Part shown: positions 16,078 through 23,569 of the stretch, piece after piece
Layout of the letters: each line of letters opens with the position of its first letter
Position numbering within the stretch: the first letter of the stretch is position 1
NCBI RefSeq assembly: GCF_900101015.1
Contig: NZ_FNFZ01000001.1
Span: 137,412 to 201,411, forward strand
Direction of reading: 5' to 3'
Length of the DNA: 64,000 bases
Source of the DNA: Sarcina sp. DSM 11001
GTDB lineage: Bacteria; Bacillota; Clostridia; Lachnospirales; Lachnospiraceae
Position numbers and translations under genes: made by a program
The notes under the pieces: model-generated
Databases searched by the model: none
Seen by the model: the letters and a program-made list of their open reading frames with translations, nothing else
Told to the model about the DNA's origin: nothing

Positions 16078-18234
16078 TTACTGAGGAAGGGTAATCTCTG
16101 CGGCCGGAAGGCGGAAACGGAAGACTGTGCCGCGGGTGCTGCAGGCAGGATTGTCGAAGACTTCGATATCTCCTTCATGGATCTGGAGGATCTGGGCGCA
16201 GAGGTTGAGGCCCAGTCCCATACTGCGGTAGCTGTCGGCGAGCGCATGATGACCTGTATAAAAAAGGTCGAAGACATAGGGCTTTTCCTCGTCGGGGATG
16301 CCGGGACCGTCGTCCGCCACTTCAACGCAGACCATGTCCTTTTGTCTCTCCGCCCTGATCCGGACTGTAGATCCGGCGGGGGTGTATTTAATGGCATTGT
16401 TCAGCAGATTGACCAGAACCTGCATGATGAGCTTGGGATCCATCGGCGCGAACAGAAGCTCATCGGTATGTTCGAACATGATCTTGTGACAGGGATGAGG
16501 GGAGATGTGTCTGAGGCTTTCCTCTATGACATCTTCCATGTTTTCCACTGTCTTTTGCAGGGTGCGGCCGCTCTCCAGGCGGGTCATCGAGAGGATGTTT
16601 TCAAACTGGGCGTTCAGCCACCCTGCGTCCTCGATGATGTCTTCGTAGATCTTGTAGCGGACGCTCTTGGGTAGATCATCCTCATTCCTCCTGAGAGTGG
16701 ACGCGTTGCCGCTGATCGAGGTCAGGGGAGTGCGGAGATCGTGGGAGAGAGACCGGAGAAGGCCTGCGCGGAGCCTTTCGTTCTCTGCCAGGATCTCGGC
16801 TTTTTTCTGCTCCTGCCCCATGCGTTCGTTATCAAGGGCCATCGTGCATTCATGGACGATGGAGAGCAGGATGGTGTTTTCAAAATCGGTGAAGGGACGG
16901 CCGTCCATGTCTATGGCGATCACCCCGAACCGGTTGGCCCCGGAATAGATGCTCAGGTAGCGGCAGGTACTTTCCGGAAAATGGGGAGTAAACGCTCCGG
17001 ACTGGCTGCTGTTTTCCTCAGCCCAGCGGACAGCCTCTGCTTCCGATTTCAGGACAGAGGCAGAGATCGTCTTTTCTCCCGCGGGAAAAATGAGGGGAGC
17101 TTTGTCACCATCATCGACCGGCAGGAACAAAACAGACCGGTTGAGAAGGTGGACAAGCTGCCGGCAGGTGGTGCGGACGATCTCCCGGCTCCCGGATGCT
17201 GTTTCCAGCTGGTTTGATGTATCCAGGAGGATCTTGGCCTGATAGGCGTTTTCGGCGGAGGAACGGGCGATGTTCTTCATCCGGATGGTCACGGTTCCGG
17301 TGATCAGGGCAGCGACCATCGTCACCAGGTAGGTCACCAGATAGGTGGAGTCGTAGACCGCCAGCGTAAACCGCGGCTCAATAAAGAGAAAATTGAACAA
17401 AAGGACATAGAGGATCGCCGCCAGTATACCGTACAGCCGGCTGGAGGTCGTCACGGAGGCGACGAGGACCGCCAGGATATAGATCGTGATGATATTGGAA
17501 TTGCTGAACGTGGAGTGGTAAAAGGCGAAGGAAAGCAGGGTGGCTGCCGTCATGACGGCCAGCACGTTCAGCAGATCCGCCAGGTTCCACGGGCTTTCTT
17601 CTGAACCTCTGCGGATCGCTCCCGGGTAGGGGGAGGACACGGTATCCGGTATGATATGGATATCCACTGTCGGCAGGTAATTCAGGAGACGTTCGTTGAT
17701 GGGCTTTCTCGTCTGCAGGAAAAACGGAGGGGGGCTGTATCCCAGAAAAAGATCCGTCACCTCCGCGCGCTTTGCGTATTCAGAAATGGCGAGCGGAATG
17801 TCGTTCCCGATCACAGTGTGGATCTCGAAGCCGTACTCTCTGGCATATTGGATATTCTCGCTCAGCATGGAATCCGCCTCCGGTTCTTTGCCGTCTATTC
17901 CGACAAAGAGGGCGATGGGGGCGCGGCCCGGAGACGTTTTTCCGGGAAGCGCTTCTGCAGGCTTTCCCCGTGTTTCTTTTGATCCAGGGGATACTGTCTT
18001 AGTCTGTCCGGTGGATACCCCTGCGGACTGCCCCGGAGAGAATGATTTCTGCGGCTCCGGGGGAACGGTTTCGGTCTTGAAAGGGAAAGCAGTCCTGGCT
18101 GCAGTCCTGATCACGCGTTTATTACTGGGGGAGGAGGAAAGGCAGACCATGACAACAGGGCGGGGTGCGCCCCCGCCCTGTGTGAATTTTTTTTCTATAC
18201 CTGTCTTGCTGCCTTTTGTCTGTGCCTGTATCAT
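16078..18234 (-). CDS. KdpD-like sensor histidine kinase lacking the N-terminal KdpD ATPase domain
   Basis: The 718-residue protein starts with a degenerate universal-stress-protein-like domain, interrupted by a Pro/Lys-rich insertion at about 50-105 (about 1-200). Four membrane segments of the DUF4118 type follow (about 215-315), then a GAF-like region, HisKA with His at about 497 (SLSHDLRTPLTS), and HATPase_c (NNAIKYTPAGS, DDGPGIPDEEK, GLGLNLC). Classical KdpD has about 200 more N-terminal residues with a Walker A motif; none is seen here. AGAGG precedes the start. It probably senses K+ limitation or osmotic state for the ktr genes upstream. Confidence 0.85.
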   Translation of the reverse strand: MIQAQTKGSKTGIEKKFTQGGGAPRPVVMVCLSSSPSNKRVIRTAARTAFPFKTETVPPEPQKSFSPGQSAGVSTGQTKTVSPGSKETRGKPAEALPGKTSPGRAPIALFVGIDGKEPEADSMLSENIQYAREYGFEIHTVIGNDIPLAISEYAKRAEVTDLFLGYSPPPFFLQTRKPINERLLNYLPTVDIHIIPDTVSSPYPGAIRRGSEESPWNLADLLNVLAVMTAATLLSFAFYHSTFSNSNIITIYILAVLVASVTTSSRLYGILAAILYVLLFNFLFIEPRFTLAVYDSTYLVTYLVTMVAALITGTVTIRMKNIARSSAENAYQAKILLDTSNQLETASGSREIVRTTCRQLVHLLNRSVLFLPVDDGDKAPLIFPAGEKTISASVLKSEAEAVRWAEENSSQSGAFTPHFPESTCRYLSIYSGANRFGVIAIDMDGRPFTDFENTILLSIVHECTMALDNERMGQEQKKAEILAENERLRAGLLRSLSHDLRTPLTSISGNASTLRRNEDDLPKSVRYKIYEDIIEDAGWLNAQFENILSMTRLESGRTLQKTVENMEDVIEESLRHISPHPCHKIMFEHTDELLFAPMDPKLIMQVLVNLLNNAIKYTPAGSTVRIRAERQKDMVCVEVADDGPGIPDEEKPYVFDLFYTGHHALADSYRSMGLGLNLCAQILQIHEGDIEVFDNPACSTRGTVFRFRLPAAEITLPQ

Positions 18235-18273
18235 GAAATTGCCTCTTTAAGAATAGCGGCTCAGCTTAGTGGC

Positions 18274-18498
18274 TCAGCTCGAAAAATCATTTCCGGAAAT
18301 AGGGTTGTTTGAGACGACATGTCTGGAAAAATCCCTCCTGCCGGCGTTTTCCGCATTGACTTTTTTCTTTTTAGCGTAGTCTTTTCCGAAGCGTTTGCGA
18401 AGTGTCCTCGTTATCATATAATACACGAATCCGGTGTATAATGCGAACCCGATTACAACAAAAATGTTTTCTGCGAGCAATGTGAGCAGGTGTGCCAT
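18274..18498 (-). CDS. Small single-span membrane protein in the K+ uptake operon
   Basis: The 74-residue product has one membrane segment (about 10-30, IFVVIGFALYTGFVYYMI) and a strongly basic cytoplasmic tail (RTLRKRFGKDYAKKKK). It is preceded by GGGGAGGAAAC at good distance, so it is very likely translated. It lies 106 bp after ktrA and 39 bp before the kinase. I do not recognise a family. By size and place it recalls KdpF, a small stabilising subunit, but there is no sequence proof. Confidence 0.7.
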   Translation of the reverse strand: MAHLLTLLAENIFVVIGFALYTGFVYYMITRTLRKRFGKDYAKKKKVNAENAGRRDFSRHVVSNNPISGNDFSS

Positions 18499-18545
18499 GG
18501 TAGTTTCCTCCCCTTTATATATTTTTATATATTATTTTTACCTGT

Positions 18546-18600
18546 ATAACCTTGTTTTTAACCTTGTCTTTTAACCTTGTCTTTTAACCTTGATAACCCT
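18546..18600. repeat. 13-nt tandem repeat between ktrA and the small gene
   Basis: Four to five copies of TAACCTTGTCTTT occupy the gap downstream of ktrA. No terminator is seen there. Confidence 0.8.
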
Positions 18601-18604
18601 GTTT

Positions 18605-19306
18605 TTACAGGAATTTCTGTATGTGTTCATGTTTGCCCAGCACCAGCAGGGTTTCTCCGTGGTGAAGGATCGTATCCGACCGGACATCCATGTTCATCTC
18701 ATGCGTCTGGAATTTTTTATTCGGGCTGTTTTTAAAACGGTTGTAGGAAGCATAATTGCCGGATTCTGAGCGTATGCCGAGAATGTTGATATGAAACTTT
18801 CTCCGGACATCCAGATCCCCGACCTTCTTTCCATTCCAGCGGTCCGGTATGCTGATCTCAAAGATCGCGTAGCCGTCGGAAAGCTCCACGTAATCGGCGA
18901 TATTGTCGGAGCTGTAGCGGATGGCTGTCCAGTAACCAAGCTCGCGCTCCGGGAACACAACTGCGTCCGCTCCGTTGCGCAGCAGGAATTTTTCCTGTCT
19001 GCTGCTGGTAGCCCGGGCTATGACTTTTTTTGCTCCCAGTTCGGAAAGGGTGAAGGTGGTTTGAAGGGAGCTGAGGAAATCGTCTCCGATCGAGACCAGG
19101 CATACATCATAGCTGTGGACGCCTATGGTTTTCATAAAGCCTTCATCAGTGCTGTCCCCGATCCTTGCTTCGGAAGCATAGGGGAGGATGCGGTTGATGC
19201 GGTTTTCATCCTTGTCGATGACCAGAGTCTGGTGACCCAGGTCATGCAGCTTCATGGTGGCAAAGCTCCCGAACCTGCCTGCTCCAATGATCAGTATGTT
19301 TTTCAT
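18605..19306 (-). CDS. ktrA: K+ uptake regulatory subunit KtrA/TrkA type
   Basis: The 233-residue cytosolic RCK protein has an N-terminal Rossmann fold (IIGAGRFGSFATMKL, then the acidic end VIDKDENRI) that binds NAD(H)/ATP, and a C-terminal TrkA-C domain (about 140-233). It gates the KtrB/TrkH pore in response to nucleotides, and TrkA-C domains bind c-di-AMP in some Firmicutes. It lies 81 bp after the pore gene. No c-di-AMP riboswitch was recognised upstream. Confidence 0.9.
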   Translation of the reverse strand: MKNILIIGAGRFGSFATMKLHDLGHQTLVIDKDENRINRILPYASEARIGDSTDEGFMKTIGVHSYDVCLVSIGDDFLSSLQTTFTLSELGAKKVIARATSSRQEKFLLRNGADAVVFPERELGYWTAIRYSSDNIADYVELSDGYAIFEISIPDRWNGKKVGDLDVRRKFHINILGIRSESGNYASYNRFKNSPNKKFQTHEMNMDVRSDTILHHGETLLVLGKHEHIQKFL

Positions 19307-19387
19307 CGTTCTTTTTCTCTTTTCTCTTCTTTTTTCTGCTTAATATCCCACCGCTTATAATCCTGCCGATTATAATCCTGCCGATTA

Positions 19388-20728
19388 TTAACCCACCGAA
19401 ACGTTCTCTACAGGGAAACGCCCTGTGTTCAGGCGGACGGTAGACGCGAGAGCGTATCCCAGGGTGATCCCTCCGATCCGTCCGAAGAACATGAAGGAAA
19501 TCAGGATAAGTCTGGAGACTGTGGACAGGCTGGTGGTGATGCCTGTGGTCAGTCCGACGGTACCCAGCGCGGAGGCGCATTCAAACATGGATGGCAGGAT
19601 CGGGAGCCCTTCGATATTGGAGACGATCATGGTCCCTGCAAACAGGAGGGTGATGTAAAGAGTCAGGAGGGCCATCGCATTGTGGATCACATCCTGTTCG
19701 ATCCTCCGTCCGTAGCAGTTGACATATTCTTTTCTCCTGAGATAGGCGTTCGCAGAGAGGATGAGGATGCCCAGGGTGGTGATCTTCATGCCGCCTGCCG
19801 TCGATCCCGGCGCTCCGCCGACCATCATCAGAAGGATGGTGATGAACCAGCCGCTCTCACTCATCTGGCTGTAATCAAAGGTGTTGAAGCCTGCTGTGCG
19901 GGGCGTCACGCTCTGAAAGAGTGACAGCAGTACGCGTTCTGTTCCGGTGCTGCCCCTGAATTCGATTAAGAAAAAATACAGGAAGGGGAGCAGGATCAGC
20001 AGTGCTGTCGTAGTCAGGATCATCTTGGTCTGCAGACGAAGCCTTTTGAAATGGAGGCGGCAGTGGAGAAGGTCTTCCCAGGTCAGGAAACCGATCCCGC
20101 CTACGATGATCAGGAGCATGATAGTCATATTGACCAGGATGTTCGCGGAGCAGGAAGTCAGTGATGAAAACTGCTCCCGGACGCCCATAAGGTCGAAACC
20201 GGCATTGCAGAAAGCGGAAACGGAGTGGAAGACCGCATATCCGATCCCCTTTACCGGACCGAACTGACTGCTGAAAAAGGGGTAGAGGCAGACAGCTCCT
20301 ATGCCTTCAATACAGAAGGTCCCCGCGATGAGGAACTTCATGAAATGCAGGACACCGCCGATCTGGGGAGCGGAGACCGCGTCCTGAATGGCGATCCTGG
20401 GCATTATTCCGATCTGTACTCCGGTGAGGGACACCATGGCAACTGCGGCTGTTACTACGCCGAGCCCGCCGATCTGGATGAGGATCATGATCACGATCCT
20501 GCCGAACAGTGTCCATTTCGTCGCCGTGTCAAAGACGACCAGTCCGGTCACACAGGCCGCGGAAGTAGAAGTAAAGAGGGCATCCAGGAAGGAGACGCCT
20601 TCACTGCCGACTGAGGCGCACGGCAGCGATAAAAGCAGAGCTCCTGTGAAGATAAAAAGGATGAAACTGAGCAGGATCATCCGGAACGAGGTCAGACGGT
20701 CCTGGATATATATTCTGACATTGAGCAT
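19388..20728 (-). CDS. ktrB: K+ uptake pore subunit KtrB/TrkH type
   Basis: The 446-residue integral membrane protein has the four pore-loop repeats of the SKT superfamily. Selectivity-filter-like glycines occur in TSTSAACVTGLVVFDT, SAFCNAGFDLMG, SVTPRTAGFNTFDYS and SALGTVGLTTGI. It carries the Na+- or H+-driven K+ flux. It is the first gene of the minus-strand K+ operon. Short GATTATAATCCTGCC repeats fill the gap to ktrA. Confidence 0.92.
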   Translation of the reverse strand: MLNVRIYIQDRLTSFRMILLSFILFIFTGALLLSLPCASVGSEGVSFLDALFTSTSAACVTGLVVFDTATKWTLFGRIVIMILIQIGGLGVVTAAVAMVSLTGVQIGIMPRIAIQDAVSAPQIGGVLHFMKFLIAGTFCIEGIGAVCLYPFFSSQFGPVKGIGYAVFHSVSAFCNAGFDLMGVREQFSSLTSCSANILVNMTIMLLIIVGGIGFLTWEDLLHCRLHFKRLRLQTKMILTTTALLILLPFLYFFLIEFRGSTGTERVLLSLFQSVTPRTAGFNTFDYSQMSESGWFITILLMMVGGAPGSTAGGMKITTLGILILSANAYLRRKEYVNCYGRRIEQDVIHNAMALLTLYITLLFAGTMIVSNIEGLPILPSMFECASALGTVGLTTGITTSLSTVSRLILISFMFFGRIGGITLGYALASTVRLNTGRFPVENVSVG

Positions 20729-20794
20729 AACGGGTACCTTTATATAAAAACGAAGTCATAGAATCATAGTCACAGCTTTTCTTTTTATGGGAAT

Positions 20795-20863
20795 ATTATC
20801 GTACAGGGAGCGTTAAAAAGGGGTTAAAGAAAAACGGAAGGAAATTAAAATAGCGTTAAAAAA
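20795..20863 (-). promoter_or_regulatory. Candidate activator-dependent promoter of the K+ operon
   Basis: The minus strand has GATAAT (plus 20795-20800) as -10 without a recognisable -35. Where a -35 belongs, GTTAAA occurs at plus 20812-20817 and 20823-20828, exactly 11 bp apart. A third copy lies at 20855-20860. Direct repeats one helical turn apart before a -35-less promoter fit binding by an OmpR/KdpE-family dimer. Confidence 0.5.
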
Positions 20864-21007
20864 CCGGCAGGCATATGCCTGCCGGAGACGGCAAACGGTA
20901 TGACAGATTTAAAAATCTGAAACAAGTACTCAGTTTATCCAATACGGCGGAGGTATACCAGAAATGCTCCCGGGACTCGAGCCGGCTCGCAGGCCCGGGA
21001 GTTTTTT
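20858..21007 (+). ncRNA. Candidate small RNA (about 150 nt)
   Basis: On the plus strand TTAAAG (20824-20829), 16 nt, TAAAAT (20846-20851) gives a fair promoter. The transcript would hold an 11-bp perfect hairpin (20864-20885), a hairpin CAGATTT/AAATCTG, a GGTAT/ATACC long-range stem, and a strong terminator (CTCCCGGG/CCCGGGAG plus six T, 20967-21007). The next gene has its own promoter after this terminator, so the RNA is independent. The first hairpin followed by six T on the other strand is also a minus-strand terminator. No known riboswitch consensus was recognised. Confidence 0.45.
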
Positions 21008-21034
21008 CATTTAGCTATTATCCTGTAAGAAAAA

Positions 21035-21043
21035 TGTTATAAT
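21035..21043 (+). promoter_or_regulatory. Extended -10 promoter of the phosphatase lipoprotein
   Basis: TGT-TATAAT is an extended -10 element with no good -35 upstream. Transcription would start near 21050, about 90 bp before the gene. Confidence 0.55.
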
Positions 21044-21139
21044 GTGAATATGCAGCAAAAAAGAATGGCGCCTGATCGTCTGTTTCTGAACCGTTCGCAT
21101 AAGGAAAGAAAATAGTAAAAAATTTTTAAGAAGGGAAAT

Positions 21140-22348
21140 ATGAACATGAAAAGAATCCTCTGTCTCCTCATGTCGCTCCTGCTCCTCCTCTCTTGTTTCT
21201 CCTGCGGGAAAAAAGGAACAAAAACGGAGGAGGTTTCAACCCCTTCTGCCGCAGAAGAGGCACAGACAGAAGTAACTGCTGCCGGCACCTCTCCGGAAGA
21301 AACTGCTGTGACGGCTCCTGTTACGGAATACACGCCGTATGGAGCAGTTGAAATGAGCATTCCCCTGGAGGATTTCAACGCCTCCGGCTTCGACCTCGGG
21401 GACAGCTGCGAGGTCAGGTTCAGCAACGGCTATACGTTGGAAGATGTTCCTTATTATAATGGCTACAACGCCAGAAGCGGGGATCCTGTGATCTGCGCCT
21501 ATCCCGGTTACACAAAACCTGTAATCGCATTCTGCCAGGGGACGGAGCTCTGGAAATACGCAGGGCTGAAGGAGGGAGACAGCGTGACGGTCACGCTGAA
21601 GGAAAAAGGCAGATACCGGGAGACTCAGGACATTTTGAATATCGTTTACAGCAACGAGAGAAGTGAATATGAGAGCGATGAGGACTTTGCCAATTTCCGG
21701 GCGCTGTCCGGCGGTGACCTGAAAGAGGGAATGTTTTACCGCGGGGCGTCACCTGTCGACAACTCCATGTCCAGGGCAGAGATTACGGATAATCTTCTCT
21801 GGGCTTATGGGATCCGCTATATCCTTGATCTGGCTGACAATGAGGAGAAAATCGCTTCCTACCGGGAGAAGGAAGATTTTTCTTCAGACTATTTTGTCAG
21901 TCTTTACGAGGACAACAAAGTCTCCCTGTTGGGGCTGACTGCATCCTTCAGGACCGAGAGGTTCATGAAGTCGCTGGCGGGCGGACTGCGCGATATGGTG
22001 ACCATGGAAGGCCCGGTCTATATTCACTGCCTCGAGGGCAAGGACCGGACCGGCTTTGTCTGTGCTCTGCTTGAAGCCCTGGCCGGGGCGTCGTATGAGG
22101 AGATCCTCGAGGATTACATGGCGACCTATGACAATTACTATGGGATCACGCAGGACAGTCATCCCGAAAAATATGAAGCGATCAGACACCTCAAGTTTAT
22201 GGATATCATCAACCAGCTCACTACACTGCCCGACGATGCCGATTTCGGAGGGACTGTTCTAAAGGACAGCGCGGAACAATATCTGAGGGACAGCGGCATG
22301 GCGGAGGATGAGATCCAGACGCTCAGGGTTTATCTCTGTAAAGAGTGA
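21140..22348 (+). CDS. Tyrosine-phosphatase-family lipoprotein
   Basis: The 402-residue protein has a lipoprotein signal (MNMKRILCLLMSLLLLLSC, lipobox cysteine about 21) and a Thr/Glu-rich linker to about 65. A beta-rich middle part and a C-terminal Y_phosphatase3-type domain (about 190-400) follow. The P-loop HCLEGKDRTG has nucleophile C297 and the CX5R arginine; a DLADNEEK segment may hold the general acid. Such phosphatases act on phosphotyrosine or phosphoinositide-like substrates. Here it would face the outside of the cell, so the substrate is unclear. AAGGGA precedes the start. Confidence 0.85.
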   Translation: MNMKRILCLLMSLLLLLSCFSCGKKGTKTEEVSTPSAAEEAQTEVTAAGTSPEETAVTAPVTEYTPYGAVEMSIPLEDFNASGFDLGDSCEVRFSNGYTLEDVPYYNGYNARSGDPVICAYPGYTKPVIAFCQGTELWKYAGLKEGDSVTVTLKEKGRYRETQDILNIVYSNERSEYESDEDFANFRALSGGDLKEGMFYRGASPVDNSMSRAEITDNLLWAYGIRYILDLADNEEKIASYREKEDFSSDYFVSLYEDNKVSLLGLTASFRTERFMKSLAGGLRDMVTMEGPVYIHCLEGKDRTGFVCALLEALAGASYEEILEDYMATYDNYYGITQDSHPEKYEAIRHLKFMDIINQLTTLPDDADFGGTVLKDSAEQYLRDSGMAEDEIQTLRVYLCKE

Positions 22349-22456
22349 TCTCTGGAAGGAGTGATTTCTGGAAGGAGTGATCTCTGAAAGGAGTGATCTC
22401 TGAAAGGAGTAGTCTCTATAAGGAGTGATCTCTATAGGAAGTGATTTCTGCAAGGA
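22343..22456. repeat. 16-nt tandem repeat with SD-like cores
   Basis: About seven units of the form AGTGATCTCTGAAAGG run from the phosphatase stop to the mobB-moaC start. Every unit contains a GGAG or AAGG core that resembles a ribosome-binding site. Confidence 0.85.
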
Positions 22457-22465
22457 ATGGAAAAA

Positions 22466-23497
22466 ATGGGGATTTTTTCAGCCGTCTGCGGCATCAAAAA
22501 CAGCGGGAAAACAACGCTGACAGAGAAAATAGTGAAGGCATTGACCGGGAGAGGGATGCGGGTCGCAGTCATCAAGCACGACGGCCATGCCTTTGAATGT
22601 GACCTCCCCGGAAAAGACAGTTTCCGCTATGTGGAGGCCGGTGCATACGGGGCGGCAGTGCTTTCGCGCGGGCAGGTCTTCCTGCGGAAGTTCGGGACAT
22701 TCCCTGATATGGAGGAGGAGCCGGAAGCGCTGGCTTTTTTTAAGAGAGCCTGCGGGGCCTTCCCTGAGGCTGATGTGATCCTGGCGGAGGGGTTCAAGGG
22801 CCTCCCTATTCCGAAAATCGAGATCGTCCGCAGCGGAATCTCGCGCTCACCGGCCTCGAATCCGGAGGGACGCTTTCTCATTGTGTCCGACCTGCCGGAG
22901 GATCTCTTCAGTGAGAGGACGCTTCCTTTTGAAAATATAGACGGGATCGCTGACGCGATCCTGGAAAACGGCGGGAGAACGGAAACGCTGGCTTCGGGAC
23001 AGGAGAAAGGGGAGGCTTCAGGCATGCAGGATTTTACACATTTCGACGAGAGCGGCAGAGCCAGAATGGTAAATGTCGGAGACAAGGACATCACCCGCAG
23101 GACAGCGGCCGCTGAGGGCAGGGTTCTGGTAAACCCTCATACTTTCCAGCTGATCAGAAGCGGCGGCATGAAAAAGGGAGACGTCCTGGGGACGGCGCAG
23201 GTCGCGGGCATTATGGGCGCCAAGCGCACTTCCGACCTGATCCCCATGTGTCATCCCCTGTTTCTCTCAGGGATCAGGCTGGATCTGACCCTGAATGAAG
23301 AAGCGTGTGCTGTGGATATTCGGGCGGAGGTTTCCTGTGAGGGAAGGACCGGCGTCGAAATGGAAGCACTGACTGCAGTCTCGACAGCGGCGCTGACTGT
23401 TTATGATATGTGCAAGGCAGTACAGCGGGATATGGAGATCACGGACATCCGCCTGGTGTCAAAGACAGGAGGGATCCATGGAGATTATCACTGTTAA
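22466..23497 (+). CDS. MobB-MoaC fusion protein (molybdenum cofactor synthesis)
   Basis: Residues 1-165 are MobB, a GTP-binding adapter for molybdopterin guanine dinucleotide formation (P-loop GIKNSGKT at 9-16, then VAVIKHDGH and DVILAEGFKG). After a linker of about 20 residues, residues 187-343 are MoaC, cyclic pyranopterin monophosphate synthase, with MVNVGDKDITRRTA, LIPMCHPLFLSGI and GVEMEALTAVSTAALTVYDMCKA. ATG 22466 is nine bases after AAGGA; ATG 22457 is too close to it. A second good start, ATG 23024 with AAAGGGGAGG eight bases before, sits exactly at the MoaC boundary and could give free MoaC. Confidence 0.93.
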   Translation: MGIFSAVCGIKNSGKTTLTEKIVKALTGRGMRVAVIKHDGHAFECDLPGKDSFRYVEAGAYGAAVLSRGQVFLRKFGTFPDMEEEPEALAFFKRACGAFPEADVILAEGFKGLPIPKIEIVRSGISRSPASNPEGRFLIVSDLPEDLFSERTLPFENIDGIADAILENGGRTETLASGQEKGEASGMQDFTHFDESGRARMVNVGDKDITRRTAAAEGRVLVNPHTFQLIRSGGMKKGDVLGTAQVAGIMGAKRTSDLIPMCHPLFLSGIRLDLTLNEEACAVDIRAEVSCEGRTGVEMEALTAVSTAALTVYDMCKAVQRDMEITDIRLVSKTGGIHGDYHC

Positions 23498-23569
23498 AAA
23501 AGGGAAAAAAGGCTTATACTTGTACTATTCCGGTCCTGAAAGCGAAAACCCTGACAGGGAGAGGCTGAT

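Noticed and set aside
20858-21007. Known riboswitch (c-di-AMP, c-di-GMP, purine, cobalamin) or tRNA at the K+ operon
   Set aside because: The plus and minus strands were compared with the conserved cores I know; none matched, and the GGCTCGAGTCCCGG segment is part of a terminator, not a T arm.
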